A stretch of DNA of 64,000 nt from Clostridium rectalis (GCF_900626095.1 NZ_UYZZ01000008.1:62001-126000); one strand, 5' to 3'. Positions 15,811 through 25,447 are shown, counted from the first letter of the stretch. The notes: a model not told the origin generated them from the sequence alone. Numbers and translations are program-made.

Positions 15811-17193
15811 TTATACTTTAGTTTTTAATAATTTCATATCTTTATATAAAAATACCCCTGTTAGTGTTGCAGATAGAACATCAGATATAGGTCCTGCCAT
15901 CCATACACCATCTAATTTTAATATAGGTGGCAATATTAAAAGAATTGGAATTAATACTATAACCTGTCTTGAAAGACTTAATACTATAGCTATTTTAGCC
16001 TTTCCAATAGCTTGAAAATAATTTGAACTTATTATTTGGAACCCTATTATTGGTAAAGCTATCATATCTATTCTTATACCATGAACACTTATTGCTATAA
16101 GCTCTGCATCCTCTTTATTAAAAATACTTATTAATGCTTTAGGGAATAATTGTATTATTATAAATCCAAAGGTAGCTATACAAACCCCTGCAATTATAGC
16201 AAGCTTTAAAGCTTTTTTTACCCTTTTATATTGTTTTGCACCATAATTATATCCTATTATAGGTTGAGCTCCTTGGTTTATTCCAAATATAGGCATGAAG
16301 AATAGCATTATTATACTATTTATTATTCCCATAGCACCTACTGCTAAATCCCCACCATACTTAATTAAACTAGTATTGTACAAAGTAGTAACTATGCTTG
16401 AAGCTAATTGCATAAAAAATGGGGACATACCTATAGAAAATATGGTTTTTACAGTATGTATATTTAGTCTTAAATTTTCCTTTTTAAATTTTAATATACT
16501 TCTCTTACTAAGGAAATAATAAATAACCCAAACAGAAGATATTCCTTGAGAAATAATAGTGGCTATAGCAGCTCCCCTTACTCCCATATTAAACCCAAAG
16601 ATTAATATAGGATCTAAAATGGTATTCATTATAGCACCTATTATCATAGTTATCATGGCAATTTTAGGACTTCCTTCCGCCCTTATTATATTATTCATAC
16701 CAAAACCTATATTTTGAAGTAATGCTCCACCTATTATATATTTCATATAATTTCTAGCATAAGGAAGTGTAACATTACTAGCACCAAAAACTTTTAAAAT
16801 ACTATCTAAAAAAGCAAGTCCCACAATACTTATAATTAAAGATATCATTACATCCAGCACAATAGCATTTCCTAATATTTTTTCTGCCTCTTCTTTTTTC
16901 TTTTCTCCAAGCTTTATAGATACCATAGTAGATGATCCTATACCTATAAGCATAGCAAAAGCCATATTTATTATAGAAAGTGGAAATCCTACTGCTATAC
17001 CCGATATAGCAATTGACCCTACATTTGGTATATGACCTATAAATATTCTATCTACCATATTATAAAGTGCATTTACTAACATCCCCACTATAGCTGGCAC
17101 TGAAAATCGCAAGAGTAATTTCCCTATGCTTTCTTCTCCTAATTGCTTAGACCGATCAATATTCTCTTCTCTTAGTTCCTTTACTTCGTCCAT
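15811..17193 (-). CDS. MATE family efflux transporter
   Basis: 460 residues with about 12 hydrophobic segments. The N-terminal LGEESIGKLLLRFSVPAIVG, then NALYNMVDRIFIGHIPNVGS, and the mid-protein FGINQGAQPIIGYNYGAKQY motif are hallmarks of the DinF/MepA branch, which exports drugs or cationic compounds against Na+ or H+. ATG follows AAAGGGGGTTAAAAT. It is a single-gene unit; substrate cannot be told from sequence. Confidence 0.9.
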   Translation of the reverse strand: MDEVKELREENIDRSKQLGEESIGKLLLRFSVPAIVGMLVNALYNMVDRIFIGHIPNVGSIAISGIAVGFPLSIINMAFAMLIGIGSSTMVSIKLGEKKKEEAEKILGNAIVLDVMISLIISIVGLAFLDSILKVFGASNVTLPYARNYMKYIIGGALLQNIGFGMNNIIRAEGSPKIAMITMIIGAIMNTILDPILIFGFNMGVRGAAIATIISQGISSVWVIYYFLSKRSILKFKKENLRLNIHTVKTIFSIGMSPFFMQLASSIVTTLYNTSLIKYGGDLAVGAMGIINSIIMLFFMPIFGINQGAQPIIGYNYGAKQYKRVKKALKLAIIAGVCIATFGFIIIQLFPKALISIFNKEDAELIAISVHGIRIDMIALPIIGFQIISSNYFQAIGKAKIAIVLSLSRQVIVLIPILLILPPILKLDGVWMAGPISDVLSATLTGVFLYKDMKLLKTKV

Positions 17194-17376
17194 ATTTTAA
17201 CCCCCTTTATTTAAATATATAGCTGCATAAAAACTTTGTATTTTTTTGGATTTTAAGTACTTTTGGATTTGCTTAATTATTTCATTATATACATAATTTA
17301 TTTTATTTTCAATAATTACAAAAATATGTAGCAATTCTTATATTGCTACATATTCCTTACCACTGAAATATTTAAC

Positions 17377-17829
17377 TTATTTTTCTAGATTAGGTGATTT
17401 AAAATTTAATCCTTCTACTATTTTATCTTTATTTTTATCTTCGGAAAAAATTATTGTAATTAATACATCTTTTTCTTCTTTGTCATAGACAGATTTGTAA
17501 ATCACTGTGGTATATGTTTTGTTATTTTTTTTACTATCACTTGCGGATACAAAAGTTTTCTCCTTATACTTTCCTATTTTAGAATTCAACAATGTAACCA
17601 ATTCTTCAAATTTCTCTTTCGAAATAGCCTTTTTCATTTCTTCACTAAAGTTTTGAGAAAATTTTTCATAGTTTTTCTCCTCTAAACTTTTTATAATATT
17701 ATCTAGCACTATAGGGGCATAAGATACATTCTTTTCCTCCATTTTCTTACCACACCCACTAAATAAAACTCCCCCTATAACTAATACCCCTATTACCACA
17801 ATGGCTTTTTTAATGAATTTATTATTCAT
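17377..17829 (-). CDS. DUF3887-like lipoprotein
   Basis: 150 residues from ATG 17829, which follows GAGGGGATTTTAT; an ATG at 17850 is too early. The signal ends in the lipobox LFSGC (Cys about 26). The mature part (KSLEEKNYEKFSQNFSEEMK, FEELVTLLNSKIGKYKEKTF) resembles DUF3887 domains found in many Clostridium lipoproteins. It overlaps the upstream YhfC-like gene by 8 bp, so they are co-transcribed and translated together. Function unknown; anchored outside the membrane. Confidence 0.75.
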   Translation of the reverse strand: MNNKFIKKAIVVIGVLVIGGVLFSGCGKKMEEKNVSYAPIVLDNIIKSLEEKNYEKFSQNFSEEMKKAISKEKFEELVTLLNSKIGKYKEKTFVSASDSKKNNKTYTTVIYKSVYDKEEKDVLITIIFSEDKNKDKIVEGLNFKSPNLEK

Positions 17830-18517
17830 ATAAAATCCCCTCTTTATCAATACTTTTTTTTATCTTTAATAAAATTAACATGGCTATTGCCGCCATTATT
17901 AATACATAACTTTCTATTAGAATTAAACTTACATTAGCCTTCTGAAAAATACCTATTGGAGCGTCTACAAATGTATGAAATCCTATGGCATAAAATAAAT
18001 ACTTTTTATTATTATATTTTACACTATAAAGCACTAACATTGTCATACCAATATGAATTATCATAGCTCCAATTCTTTCTATAATACCTAAAGCTAATGT
18101 AGATGGATTTAAAGTATAAAAATTTAAAATACAACTAATACCTAAAAATAAAAATGCTTCTATCCCACCATAACCTAGTCCAAATATAACTCCATCTTGC
18201 CATTTTAAATTATTTTTCAATAATAATTTAAAAGCTATATACCTACCTACCTCCTCAAAAATTCCCGCTGTTATTCCTAACAAAATTGAATACAATATAA
18301 AGTTTGTAACTATAAAAGAATAAAACCAAGGTTTAAATTGTAAATATTTTAAAATAGGTATTCTTAATAAAGGTTGGGTAATAAAAAATACACAAGCCCC
18401 TATGGCAAATACCTTCCAACTACTTCCATATTTTTTTATTAAAATAGCCGAAATCATTACGGGAAGTATAGAAGTTATAAGTATTCCTATTATTGATACG
18501 AAAACTGATATATTCAT
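17822..18517 (-). CDS. YhfC-type integral membrane protein (putative intramembrane protease family)
   Basis: 231 residues with 7-8 hydrophobic segments. The motif GIFEEVGRYIAFKLLLKN at about 90-108 gives the paired glutamates of CPBP/YhfC-like putative metalloproteases, and GLGYGGIEAFLF and GFHTFVDAP provide further conserved polar residues in membrane segments. Substrate unknown. Start ATG behind AGAGGGGATAGGGAATT. It forms an overlapping pair with the downstream DUF3887-like lipoprotein. Confidence 0.78.
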   Translation of the reverse strand: MNISVFVSIIGILITSILPVMISAILIKKYGSSWKVFAIGACVFFITQPLLRIPILKYLQFKPWFYSFIVTNFILYSILLGITAGIFEEVGRYIAFKLLLKNNLKWQDGVIFGLGYGGIEAFLFLGISCILNFYTLNPSTLALGIIERIGAMIIHIGMTMLVLYSVKYNNKKYLFYAIGFHTFVDAPIGIFQKANVSLILIESYVLIMAAIAMLILLKIKKSIDKEGILYE

Positions 18518-18613
18518 AATTCCCTATCCCCTCTGAAATAATTATATTTGTTATATATATATTATAACAGATATAATATTATTTTACTATCCATACTATT
18601 TATATAATAAATT

Positions 18614-18649
18614 GGTGATAAAAATTACTTTAAAGTAATTTTCATCACC
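18614..18649 (-). terminator. Palindromic stem after the M14 peptidase gene
   Basis: GGTGAT / ATCACC outer stem plus an inner 11-bp AT-rich stem with one mismatch. It lies 22 bp beyond the M14 stop; the T-run on the minus strand is poor, so termination strength is uncertain. Confidence 0.55.
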
Positions 18650-18670
18650 ATATATCCATAAAAATTTAAT

Positions 18671-19942
18671 TTATACTAGCGCTGCTAAAATCAATAACTC
18701 TTCATTATCATTATATATTTTATTAAACTGAGATATGGGAAGAGGGTTTTTCCCAAGACCTACTTCTATAGTATATCCAGGTCTTCTAAAGTCTTGTATA
18801 AACCAATCTTTATATCCTGCATAGGAAGCTATTCCATAAGTTTCTGCTAAAGTATATCCGCTTACTCTTGAAAAATTTTCTCCTATTTGTTTTGATTCTG
18901 GAGGAGTTAAGTCTTTATACTGCCAATATATTACTTGACCTTGACTATGATAAGCCAATACCAATCTAAAATTATGTGTTCTTGTAAACTTCACTACAGT
19001 TTTTGTTTCTGGTTCAGATTCAGGATAAGGTCCAGAATATCTGGTAGGCCCTGGCCCAAAAACACCATACTCTTTTTCCGCATCCTTTGAAAGTTGCCAA
19101 GAGGCATTATAATTATGGTTCAAATCTACACCCTTATTATTAGCTTGCCAATCTTTAGAAAAATCTGTACTTCCCTTATTCCATTTAATTAGATCATCAT
19201 AATATGGGTTAGTTTTCTTTAAACCATTTAATACTAATTCTATTCCATCTGGATTAACCATAGGCATAATATAAATGCTACTTCTCTTCCATACATCCGC
19301 TATATTGTAATTTCTAATACTTTTTCCCAATGCATATGCATCTAAAAAATTCTCCGCAAATTTCATTAATAAGGGTGAAGTTATCCATTCTAATGAGTGA
19401 TGTGCCCCGTTATAAAACACCTCATTAGGTCCAGTACCTAATTTCAAATAGTATAAATTTCTCCCTAAAACACTTTCCCCTGCTATACCTACTGTTAAAA
19501 ATGGATATCTAATCTTTAAAGCTTCTATATTTCTTTTTAATATGTCATAGGTGTAATTCACATCTGTAGGAACTATGCTCATACCATATGGAACTTTTAT
19601 TTTTTCTCCTGGTGTTAGATTATAAGGATCAAGCCCAGGATTAGCTATTAATATTTTATACACCTCAGTGTAATACTTATTAGCTATATTTACTAATTTA
19701 TCCCCAGGTTTAATAATATAAGTATCATATCCCATAAGTAACTTACTAATTAATTTATCAGTCTTCTCATCTATTATACCAGTTTCTGTTAGACCATTTG
19801 CCCTTTGAAATTTCTTAACTGCGTTTTCAGTATTTTTTCCAAATATTCCATCAATTTTACCAGGATTAAACCCCACCTTTTTTAATATAGATTGTATTTC
19901 CATAACCTCCGTCCCTGTAGATCCTAACTTTAATTCTCTCAT
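18671..19942 (-). CDS. M14 zinc peptidase with peptidoglycan-binding and LysM domains (D-glutamyl-L-diamino acid endopeptidase type)
   Basis: 423 residues. Order: PG_binding_1 (LGSTGTEVMEIQSILKKVGF, about 5-68), LysM (DTYIIKPGDKLVNIANKYY, about 74-120), then M14. Zinc ligands H-x-x-E are in NGAHHSLEWIT, the third His in LAYHSQGQVIYW, and the catalytic Glu in TIEVGLGKNP. LNHNYNASW is the substrate-side motif. It resembles Bacillus endopeptidase I, which cuts gamma-D-Glu-meso-DAP bonds in muropeptides. No signal peptide is seen; such enzymes can act in spores or on recycled wall. Confidence 0.88.
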   Translation of the reverse strand: MRELKLGSTGTEVMEIQSILKKVGFNPGKIDGIFGKNTENAVKKFQRANGLTETGIIDEKTDKLISKLLMGYDTYIIKPGDKLVNIANKYYTEVYKILIANPGLDPYNLTPGEKIKVPYGMSIVPTDVNYTYDILKRNIEALKIRYPFLTVGIAGESVLGRNLYYLKLGTGPNEVFYNGAHHSLEWITSPLLMKFAENFLDAYALGKSIRNYNIADVWKRSSIYIMPMVNPDGIELVLNGLKKTNPYYDDLIKWNKGSTDFSKDWQANNKGVDLNHNYNASWQLSKDAEKEYGVFGPGPTRYSGPYPESEPETKTVVKFTRTHNFRLVLAYHSQGQVIYWQYKDLTPPESKQIGENFSRVSGYTLAETYGIASYAGYKDWFIQDFRRPGYTIEVGLGKNPLPISQFNKIYNDNEELLILAALV

Positions 19943-19992
19943 AAATTCCTCATTTTTAAAATTATTATCAATACTAGTGTATGGAAAAACTC

Positions 19993-20048
19993 AGGGAGGG
20001 TTAACATCTTTTTCAGTAATTATACTTAAAGATTTATCAATCCTCCCT
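19993..20048 (-). terminator. Terminator after the GDT1-type gene
   Basis: AGGGAGG / CCTCCCT with an inner ATCTTT/AAAGAT pairing; the minus strand continues GAGTTTTTCC. Confidence 0.65.
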
Positions 20049-20057
20049 ATAAATTAA

Positions 20058-20765
20058 TTAATTTTCCTCTAATTTTTGGGTAGCATCATTTTTACAGTTT
20101 GCTCTTTTCATTTGTCCATGATATGCAAATTTAACTCCAATTAAGTATACTAATACTCCAACTATAATAAAATAAGTAGCGATATATATAGGTGTTAAGA
20201 GTGATTCTTTTAAAACGCCATAAAGTGTTAGGGTACCAAATATCATAAATATAATTCCTGCCACCCATTTTATATATACTTCAGGAATGTGTTTACACAT
20301 CCATGCTCCCCCTATAATTCCAATACCATCAGCTACCATCATACCTACTGTTGTGCCCATTAATATATGTATAGGTTGTTGATACTGTGCTGAAATAGCT
20401 ATGGTCATAAGTTGAGTTTTATCCCCCATTTCTGCTATAAAAAAGGCAATGGCTACTGTAATAATAGGTCCAAATTTTGTTTTCTTTTCATCTTCCTTAT
20501 CAACTTTATCCCCTCTAACTGTCCAAAGTCCAAAAATAAGAAAAGATATTGCAGCTGCAATTTTTATATAATCCATAGGAATTAATGCACTTAAATAATT
20601 ACCAACCCAAACTGCTAAAGCATGATTTAAAATTGTAGCAATAAATACTCCCCAAAGTACATCCTTTACCATATACTTACTTGCAAGAGCCATAGCTAAA
20701 AGTTGAGTTTTATCCCCCATTTCAGCTACAACTACAAACAATAATGCTTTAATAAAAGCTGTCAT
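20058..20765 (-). CDS. TMEM165/GDT1 (UPF0016) family manganese exporter
   Basis: 235 residues, six hydrophobic segments in two homologous halves, each with the family signature EMGDKTQLLAMAL (about 15) and EMGDKTQLMTIAI (about 111). The family transports Mn2+/Ca2+; bacterial MneA-type members export manganese. A yybP-ykoY aptamer 180 bp upstream supports this specificity. Shine-Dalgarno AGGAGGATTAAT precedes the ATG. Single-gene transcript. Confidence 0.9.
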   Translation of the reverse strand: MTAFIKALLFVVVAEMGDKTQLLAMALASKYMVKDVLWGVFIATILNHALAVWVGNYLSALIPMDYIKIAAAISFLIFGLWTVRGDKVDKEDEKKTKFGPIITVAIAFFIAEMGDKTQLMTIAISAQYQQPIHILMGTTVGMMVADGIGIIGGAWMCKHIPEVYIKWVAGIIFMIFGTLTLYGVLKESLLTPIYIATYFIIVGVLVYLIGVKFAYHGQMKRANCKNDATQKLEEN

Positions 20766-20904
20766 AAATTAATCCTCCTTTTTATTTTGTAACCTTATTA
20801 AAAACTATAATTATTATTAGGTTACTTTCTTAAACTATAGTTTTGTAATATATAGATTTTTATCTATTTTGCTATAATTATCGCTACTTTTAGCAAAATA
20901 AAAA

Positions 20905-20942
20905 AGACTTTTAACACAATGAAAACATTGTGTTAAAAGTCT
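20905..20942 (-). terminator. Riboswitch expression-platform terminator
   Basis: A perfect 17-bp stem with AAAA loop, starting AGACTTTTAACACAATG, followed on the minus strand by TTTTTTATTTT. It comes right after the yybP-ykoY aptamer and 140 bp before the exporter gene, the arrangement of a metal-relieved attenuator. Confidence 0.85.
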
Positions 20943-21040
20943 CACTCAGCAAAATTACTGCAATAAAGCCAGACCTTTTGGTCAGTATGTTGACTTTATT
21001 AAACCTTTTATTAAGGCCAGTTACTCCCTTTTAACATAAG
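20938..21040 (-). promoter_or_regulatory. yybP-ykoY (Mn2+) riboswitch aptamer
   Basis: On the minus strand the conserved aptamer pieces appear in order: AAGGGAGTAACTGGCC at the 5' side, GTCAACATACTGAC in the middle and CTGAGTGAGACTTTTA at the 3' side leading into the terminator stem. yybP-ykoY RNAs bind Mn2+ and turn on Mn exporters; the downstream gene is of the GDT1 family, a standard target. Assignment rests on recognition of these segments. Confidence 0.87.
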
Positions 21041-21396
21041 AGAACATATTCAATATAATTATATAATACTATAAAGTTTTAAATTTATCAACAAAAATAT
21101 TTTTATGGCTATTAAACTCAATTTGTTTTATATACCATAAGCATATTCATCCCCATTATGGTAATTTAAATAATTTTACTTATTTCTTATTAATCACTTT
21201 ATTTTTTGTAAAAACTAAAAATTAATATTAAATCCTCAGTATGAAATAAACTATTTAACCCCATATGAAATTGTAAACCATAAACTTTTTTAACCAAAAT
21301 TAAATTAAATCGATACTGTTTTGTAACCAATTAAAAACTCAATATATTATAATTTCTATAGATTGAATTTTATGGATTGATTCTGGGGGTATAGTA
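21041..21396. promoter_or_regulatory. Divergent intergenic region
   Basis: About 350 AT-rich bases between the Mn riboswitch (leftward) and the SGNH gene (rightward). A TATAAT at 21348-21353 is the likely -10 of the rightward acylation cluster; I see no good -35. No gene or other structure found. Confidence 0.35.
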
Positions 21397-22254
21397 ATGA
21401 ATAGCAAAATCAAAAGAGAAAAACGTATTAAATTTAAACCAAAAAAATTTCTTTTTTCATCTACTATTTTAATTTTAATTATACTAGTTATATGTAACAG
21501 TACTGAAAAATTATTTTATAAAAAAGTTACACCTAATAATTCTACAGCATATGCTGTTTCAAAAAATACTAATAGCACTGGTTTTTCACAAAAAAGCAGA
21601 GAGACTCTTTCTAAAAATAATAATAAATTAGAAAATCCTCCAAGCAAAGAAAATACACAATTAAATGATGGTTTAAATACTTTTACCAAAGATGAACATA
21701 ACAAAACGAATATGGATATTCCATTGAACAAAAATTTATTTAAAACAAGTTTATTTATAGGAGATTCAATGACTGAAGGGCTCTACTTTTATGAATTATT
21801 AAACGAAGAAAATGTATCAGGTTTTAAAGGATATACAGTGGCAAAAGCAAAAAAGAATATAGATAAAATTTTGAAAATCAATGCTAAAAATATTTTCATA
21901 TTGTTAGGAAGTAATGATATTGAATATGAAATGAGCAGCAGTAAATTTTGTAAAGATTATGGAAATTTAATAGATATGATAAAAAATAGATTACCTAATG
22001 CTAAAATTTATATTCAATCTATTACACCGGTTACAGAAAAAGCAGTAAAAAAACAGCCTTTATTTTCAAAAGATAATATTAATAAGTTTAATACTTCCTT
22101 AAAAAATCTAGCCACAGAAAAAAATGTAACTTATTTAAATATCACCTCCATTTTAGTAAATAACCAAGACAACTTATATGAACCTGATGGAATTCACTTA
22201 ACAGCTAAATTCCATAATTTATGGCTAAAATTTTTACAAAAATATGTGAAATAA
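21397..22254 (+). CDS. Membrane-anchored SGNH/GDSL hydrolase
   Basis: 285 residues. One N-terminal membrane segment (FLFSSTILILIILVICNS, about 28-46), a Ser/Asn-rich linker, then the SGNH domain from about 108: block I GDSMTEG (catalytic Ser), block III GSNDIEYE, and block V DGIHLTAKFH with the catalytic Asp and His. The active site is outside the cell. With the MBOAT and DHHW genes downstream it probably adds or removes acyl groups on a surface polymer. First gene of the cluster, ATG behind GGGGGTATAGTA. Confidence 0.85.
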   Translation: MNSKIKREKRIKFKPKKFLFSSTILILIILVICNSTEKLFYKKVTPNNSTAYAVSKNTNSTGFSQKSRETLSKNNNKLENPPSKENTQLNDGLNTFTKDEHNKTNMDIPLNKNLFKTSLFIGDSMTEGLYFYELLNEENVSGFKGYTVAKAKKNIDKILKINAKNIFILLGSNDIEYEMSSSKFCKDYGNLIDMIKNRLPNAKIYIQSITPVTEKAVKKQPLFSKDNINKFNTSLKNLATEKNVTYLNITSILVNNQDNLYEPDGIHLTAKFHNLWLKFLQKYVK

Positions 22255-22320
22255 TACAAAGAATCTATAGCACATAAAGCTATTAGATAAAATACAATAA
22301 ACAAAAGGAGATCTATTATA

Positions 22321-22818
22321 ATGACTAAAAATTTTAAAACATTAACTAAAACCACTCTTTTAACATCCCTTTTAGTACTTTTTTCTTTAGGTATTTTTAT
22401 AGGTTGTTCTTCTAAAAAATCATTGCCTAAAAAACCTTCCTTAAAGGATATAACTAGTAAAATAATTGAAAACAGTAATATGTCAAATTTAAAAGAAGCA
22501 GATAAAAGTAAAATTAAAAAATTTTATGATATTGATTCTGAAAGTTTAGAAGAATTTTCTGTGTATCTCCCTTCATCTAATATACTTGCAAATGAATTAG
22601 CAGTTTTAAAAGTTAAGGAGTTAAGTAACGTAGACAAGATAAAAGGAAAATTAGAAAAAAGATTAGAAAAACAATCCACAAGCTTTAAAGATTATCTTCC
22701 TGATGAATATTATTTAATCCAAAAACATGTACTAAAAACAAAAGATAATTATATTCTTTTTGTTATATCAAAGGATGTTGAAAAAATAGAAGAAATATTT
22801 GATAAATCTTTTAAATAG
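22321..22818 (+). CDS. DUF4358-like lipoprotein
   Basis: 165 residues with a lipoprotein signal ending GIFIGCSS (Cys 29). The mature part has YDIDSESLEEFSVYLPSSNI and LANELAVLKVKEL, the usual DUF4358 pattern. DUF4358 proteins recur beside MBOAT and DHHW genes in Firmicutes; their function is not established. Lies between the SGNH and MBOAT genes, 66 bp after the first and 29 bp before the second, with AAAAGGAGATC before the ATG. Confidence 0.78.
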   Translation: MTKNFKTLTKTTLLTSLLVLFSLGIFIGCSSKKSLPKKPSLKDITSKIIENSNMSNLKEADKSKIKKFYDIDSESLEEFSVYLPSSNILANELAVLKVKELSNVDKIKGKLEKRLEKQSTSFKDYLPDEYYLIQKHVLKTKDNYILFVISKDVEKIEEIFDKSFK

Positions 22819-22847
22819 AATTAATTGACTTGAGGGTGTGATAAATT

Positions 22848-24251
22848 TTGGTTTTTAGTAGTTTATTATTTATATTTATATTTTTACCATTAACAGTTTT
22901 TATCTATTATATATCCCCTAAAACTCTAAGAAATTTTATACTTGTAATAGCTAGTTTAATATTTTATGCCTGGGGAGAACCTTTGTACATATTTATCATG
23001 ATTTTTTCCACAATATTTGATTATTTCAACGGGGTTCTTATTGTTAAATACAGAAATAGAAAAATTGTCTCTTTTATAATCTTTTTAAATTCAATAATAA
23101 TTAATTTAGGTATTCTTGGCTTTTTTAAATACTATAATTTTTTAGTAGATAATATTAATAGCATTTTAAATTTAAATATAACTGCATCACACCTTCCCCT
23201 TCCTGTGGGAATATCTTTTTATACATTTCAAACTATGTCTTATGTGATTGATGTGTATTTAAACAAAGTAAGTGTGCAAAAAAATATTATCTCCTTTGCT
23301 ACCTATGTAACTATGTTTCCTCAACTAGTAGCTGGACCAATTGTTAAATATGCTGATATTTCAAAACAACTGGATAATAGAAAAGAATCTTTATTTAAAT
23401 TTGGCTCAGGTGTGGAATTATTTATAACTGGTCTTGGGAAAAAAGTATTACTTGCAAACAACATAGGATTACTTTGGAATAGTATAAAATCTACCCCTAC
23501 AAAAGAACTATCTGTAATTTCTGCATGGCTTGGAATAATAGGTTTTACCTTTCAAATATATTTTGACTTTAGTGGTTATTCTGATATGGCTATAGGACTT
23601 GGTAAAATGTTTGGTTTTGATTTAATGAAAAACTTTAACTACCCTTATATCTCAAAAAGTGTAACTGAATTTTGGCGTAGATGGCACATCTCTTTAGGGG
23701 CCTGGTTTAAAGAATACGTGTACATACCTTTAGGTGGAAATAAAAAAGGGCACCGAAAGCAGTATATAAATCTATTTATAGTATGGTTTTTAACGGGCTT
23801 TTGGCATGGTGCAAGTTGGAACTTTATATTATGGGGTTTGTACTTTGGAGTATTTATAATTTTAGAAAAAATTTTTCTTTTAAATTGGGTAAAACAAAAA
23901 ACTATTATATCACATATATACACATTTTTAACTGTAGTAATTGGTTGGGTATTATTTGAATTCGAAAATATGGGCGAATGTATAAGTTTTTTTAAAAGTA
24001 TGTTTGGATTCAATAATTTATCCTTTATAGATAGCAATGCTTTATATTATTTAAAAACTAATTTTTTGTTATTTATTCTTCTTATTATATGTTCTACTCC
24101 AATTATGGCTAATATTTTGAACTTCTTAAAGAAAAAATTTAAACTTAAAGCTGCTATAGTTATCCCTATAGCCTATATACTTATTATATTTCTTTCAACC
24201 TCTTATTTAGTAAATGAAAGTTATAATCCCTTTTTATATTTTAAGTTTTAA
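22848..24251 (+). CDS. MBOAT O-acyltransferase (AlgI/PatA type)
   Basis: 467 residues with about 11 hydrophobic segments. TTG start at 22848 behind GAGGGTGTG. Family motifs: LPVGISFYTFQTMSYVIDVY, the WRRWHISLGAWFKEYVYIPL segment and GFWHGASWNFILWG containing the catalytic His. AlgI-type proteins move acyl groups across the membrane and hand them to partners such as AlgJ/AlgX or SGNH enzymes for polysaccharide or peptidoglycan acetylation. Both kinds of partner flank this gene. Substrate polymer is not evident. Confidence 0.9.
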   Translation: MVFSSLLFIFIFLPLTVFIYYISPKTLRNFILVIASLIFYAWGEPLYIFIMIFSTIFDYFNGVLIVKYRNRKIVSFIIFLNSIIINLGILGFFKYYNFLVDNINSILNLNITASHLPLPVGISFYTFQTMSYVIDVYLNKVSVQKNIISFATYVTMFPQLVAGPIVKYADISKQLDNRKESLFKFGSGVELFITGLGKKVLLANNIGLLWNSIKSTPTKELSVISAWLGIIGFTFQIYFDFSGYSDMAIGLGKMFGFDLMKNFNYPYISKSVTEFWRRWHISLGAWFKEYVYIPLGGNKKGHRKQYINLFIVWFLTGFWHGASWNFILWGLYFGVFIILEKIFLLNWVKQKTIISHIYTFLTVVIGWVLFEFENMGECISFFKSMFGFNNLSFIDSNALYYLKTNFLLFILLIICSTPIMANILNFLKKKFKLKAAIVIPIAYILIIFLSTSYLVNESYNPFLYFKF

Positions 24252-24292
24252 TTGTAACAATACTCTTACCTTCTTAAGAAAGAGGTGTTTAT

Positions 24293-25441
24293 TTGAAAAG
24301 ATATAAAAATATTTTCACAGTTATGATGTCACTGCTTTTAATAATTTTTATAGGTACTATAATGTTGTTAAATATAATTACCCCCAATAAAAAGTTTTCC
24401 AAGTGGGAAAATAGAATATTAGAACAAAAACCTAAGTTTTCTTTTAAGAAGTTAACTACAGGTAAGTTTACTTCAAATTATGAAAAATATATTTCGGATC
24501 AATTTCCCTTAAGAGATTTTTGGATAGGTGTTAAATCTACTACTGAAAAGTTCCTAGGCAAAAAAGAAAATAATGGAGTATATCTATGTAGGGATGGATT
24601 TTTGATGGAAAATTTTAAAAAACCTTCTGAGGATAATCTTAAGAAAGTAATAAATTCCATTAATTCATTCGGAAAGTTATTTCCTAAAGTTAATAAATAC
24701 TTTATGCTAATTCCTAATTCCACAAAAATTTTAGAAGAAAAGCTCCCCGCTAATGCTCCTGTAGATGATGAACTTATTTATTATAATAAGTTTAAAGATT
24801 CTCTGGATAAAAATATTAATTTTATAGATATATATGATACTTTACAGGCTAGAAAAAATGAATATATTTATTTTAAAACAGACCATCATTGGACAAGCAA
24901 GGGCGCTTTTTATTCCTATAAAGAATTAATCTCTTCTATGGGAATAACTCCCCATGAGTCTAGTTACTTTAATATAAATAGGGTTACAGATGAATTTTAT
25001 GGTTCCTTATATTCTAAAAGTGGTTATAAAAATATATTACCAGATAGTATTGAGTTATATATTCCTAAGACAAAATCAAATTATAAAGTGTGGTATAAAG
25101 ACACAGAAAAAACATCAAACTCTCTTTATAATATGGAAAATTTAAATAAAAAAGATAAGTATACTATTTTTTTAAATGGAAATCATTCCCTTATAAAAAT
25201 AAATACAAATACAAAAAACCATAAAAAATTACTAATTTTAAAGGACTCTTATGCAAATTCTCTTATTCCATTCTTAGCAGGGCATTATAAAGAAATCTAT
25301 GTGGTAGATCTTAGATATTATACAGATAATTTATATAATTTAATAAATGATAATCATATAAAAGATATGATTTTTGTGTATAATGAAATTTCATTTTTTA
25401 AAGACAAATCTGTTCTTACTTTAGGGACGATTACTAAGTAA
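24293..25441 (+). CDS. DHHW family protein (AlgJ/AlgX-like acylation partner)
   Basis: 382 residues, TTG start behind AGAGGTG. One N-terminal membrane anchor (VMMSLLLIIFIGTIMLLNII), NRILEQKPKFSFKKLTTGKF, then the name motif in KTDHHWTSKGAFYSYKEL, with a later KDSYANSLIPFLAGHY that carries the Ser of the SGNH-like fold. Members transfer acetyl groups outside the membrane together with MBOAT proteins. Last gene of the cluster; the terminator overlaps its stop codon. Confidence 0.85.
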   Translation: MKRYKNIFTVMMSLLLIIFIGTIMLLNIITPNKKFSKWENRILEQKPKFSFKKLTTGKFTSNYEKYISDQFPLRDFWIGVKSTTEKFLGKKENNGVYLCRDGFLMENFKKPSEDNLKKVINSINSFGKLFPKVNKYFMLIPNSTKILEEKLPANAPVDDELIYYNKFKDSLDKNINFIDIYDTLQARKNEYIYFKTDHHWTSKGAFYSYKELISSMGITPHESSYFNINRVTDEFYGSLYSKSGYKNILPDSIELYIPKTKSNYKVWYKDTEKTSNSLYNMENLNKKDKYTIFLNGNHSLIKINTNTKNHKKLLILKDSYANSLIPFLAGHYKEIYVVDLRYYTDNLYNLINDNHIKDMIFVYNEISFFKDKSVLTLGTITK

Positions 25442-25447
25442 TCGTCC
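25425..25447 (+). terminator. Terminator of the acylation cluster
   Basis: GGACGATTACT / AGTAATCGTCC spans the stop codon and is followed by TATTTTTT. Confidence 0.75.
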
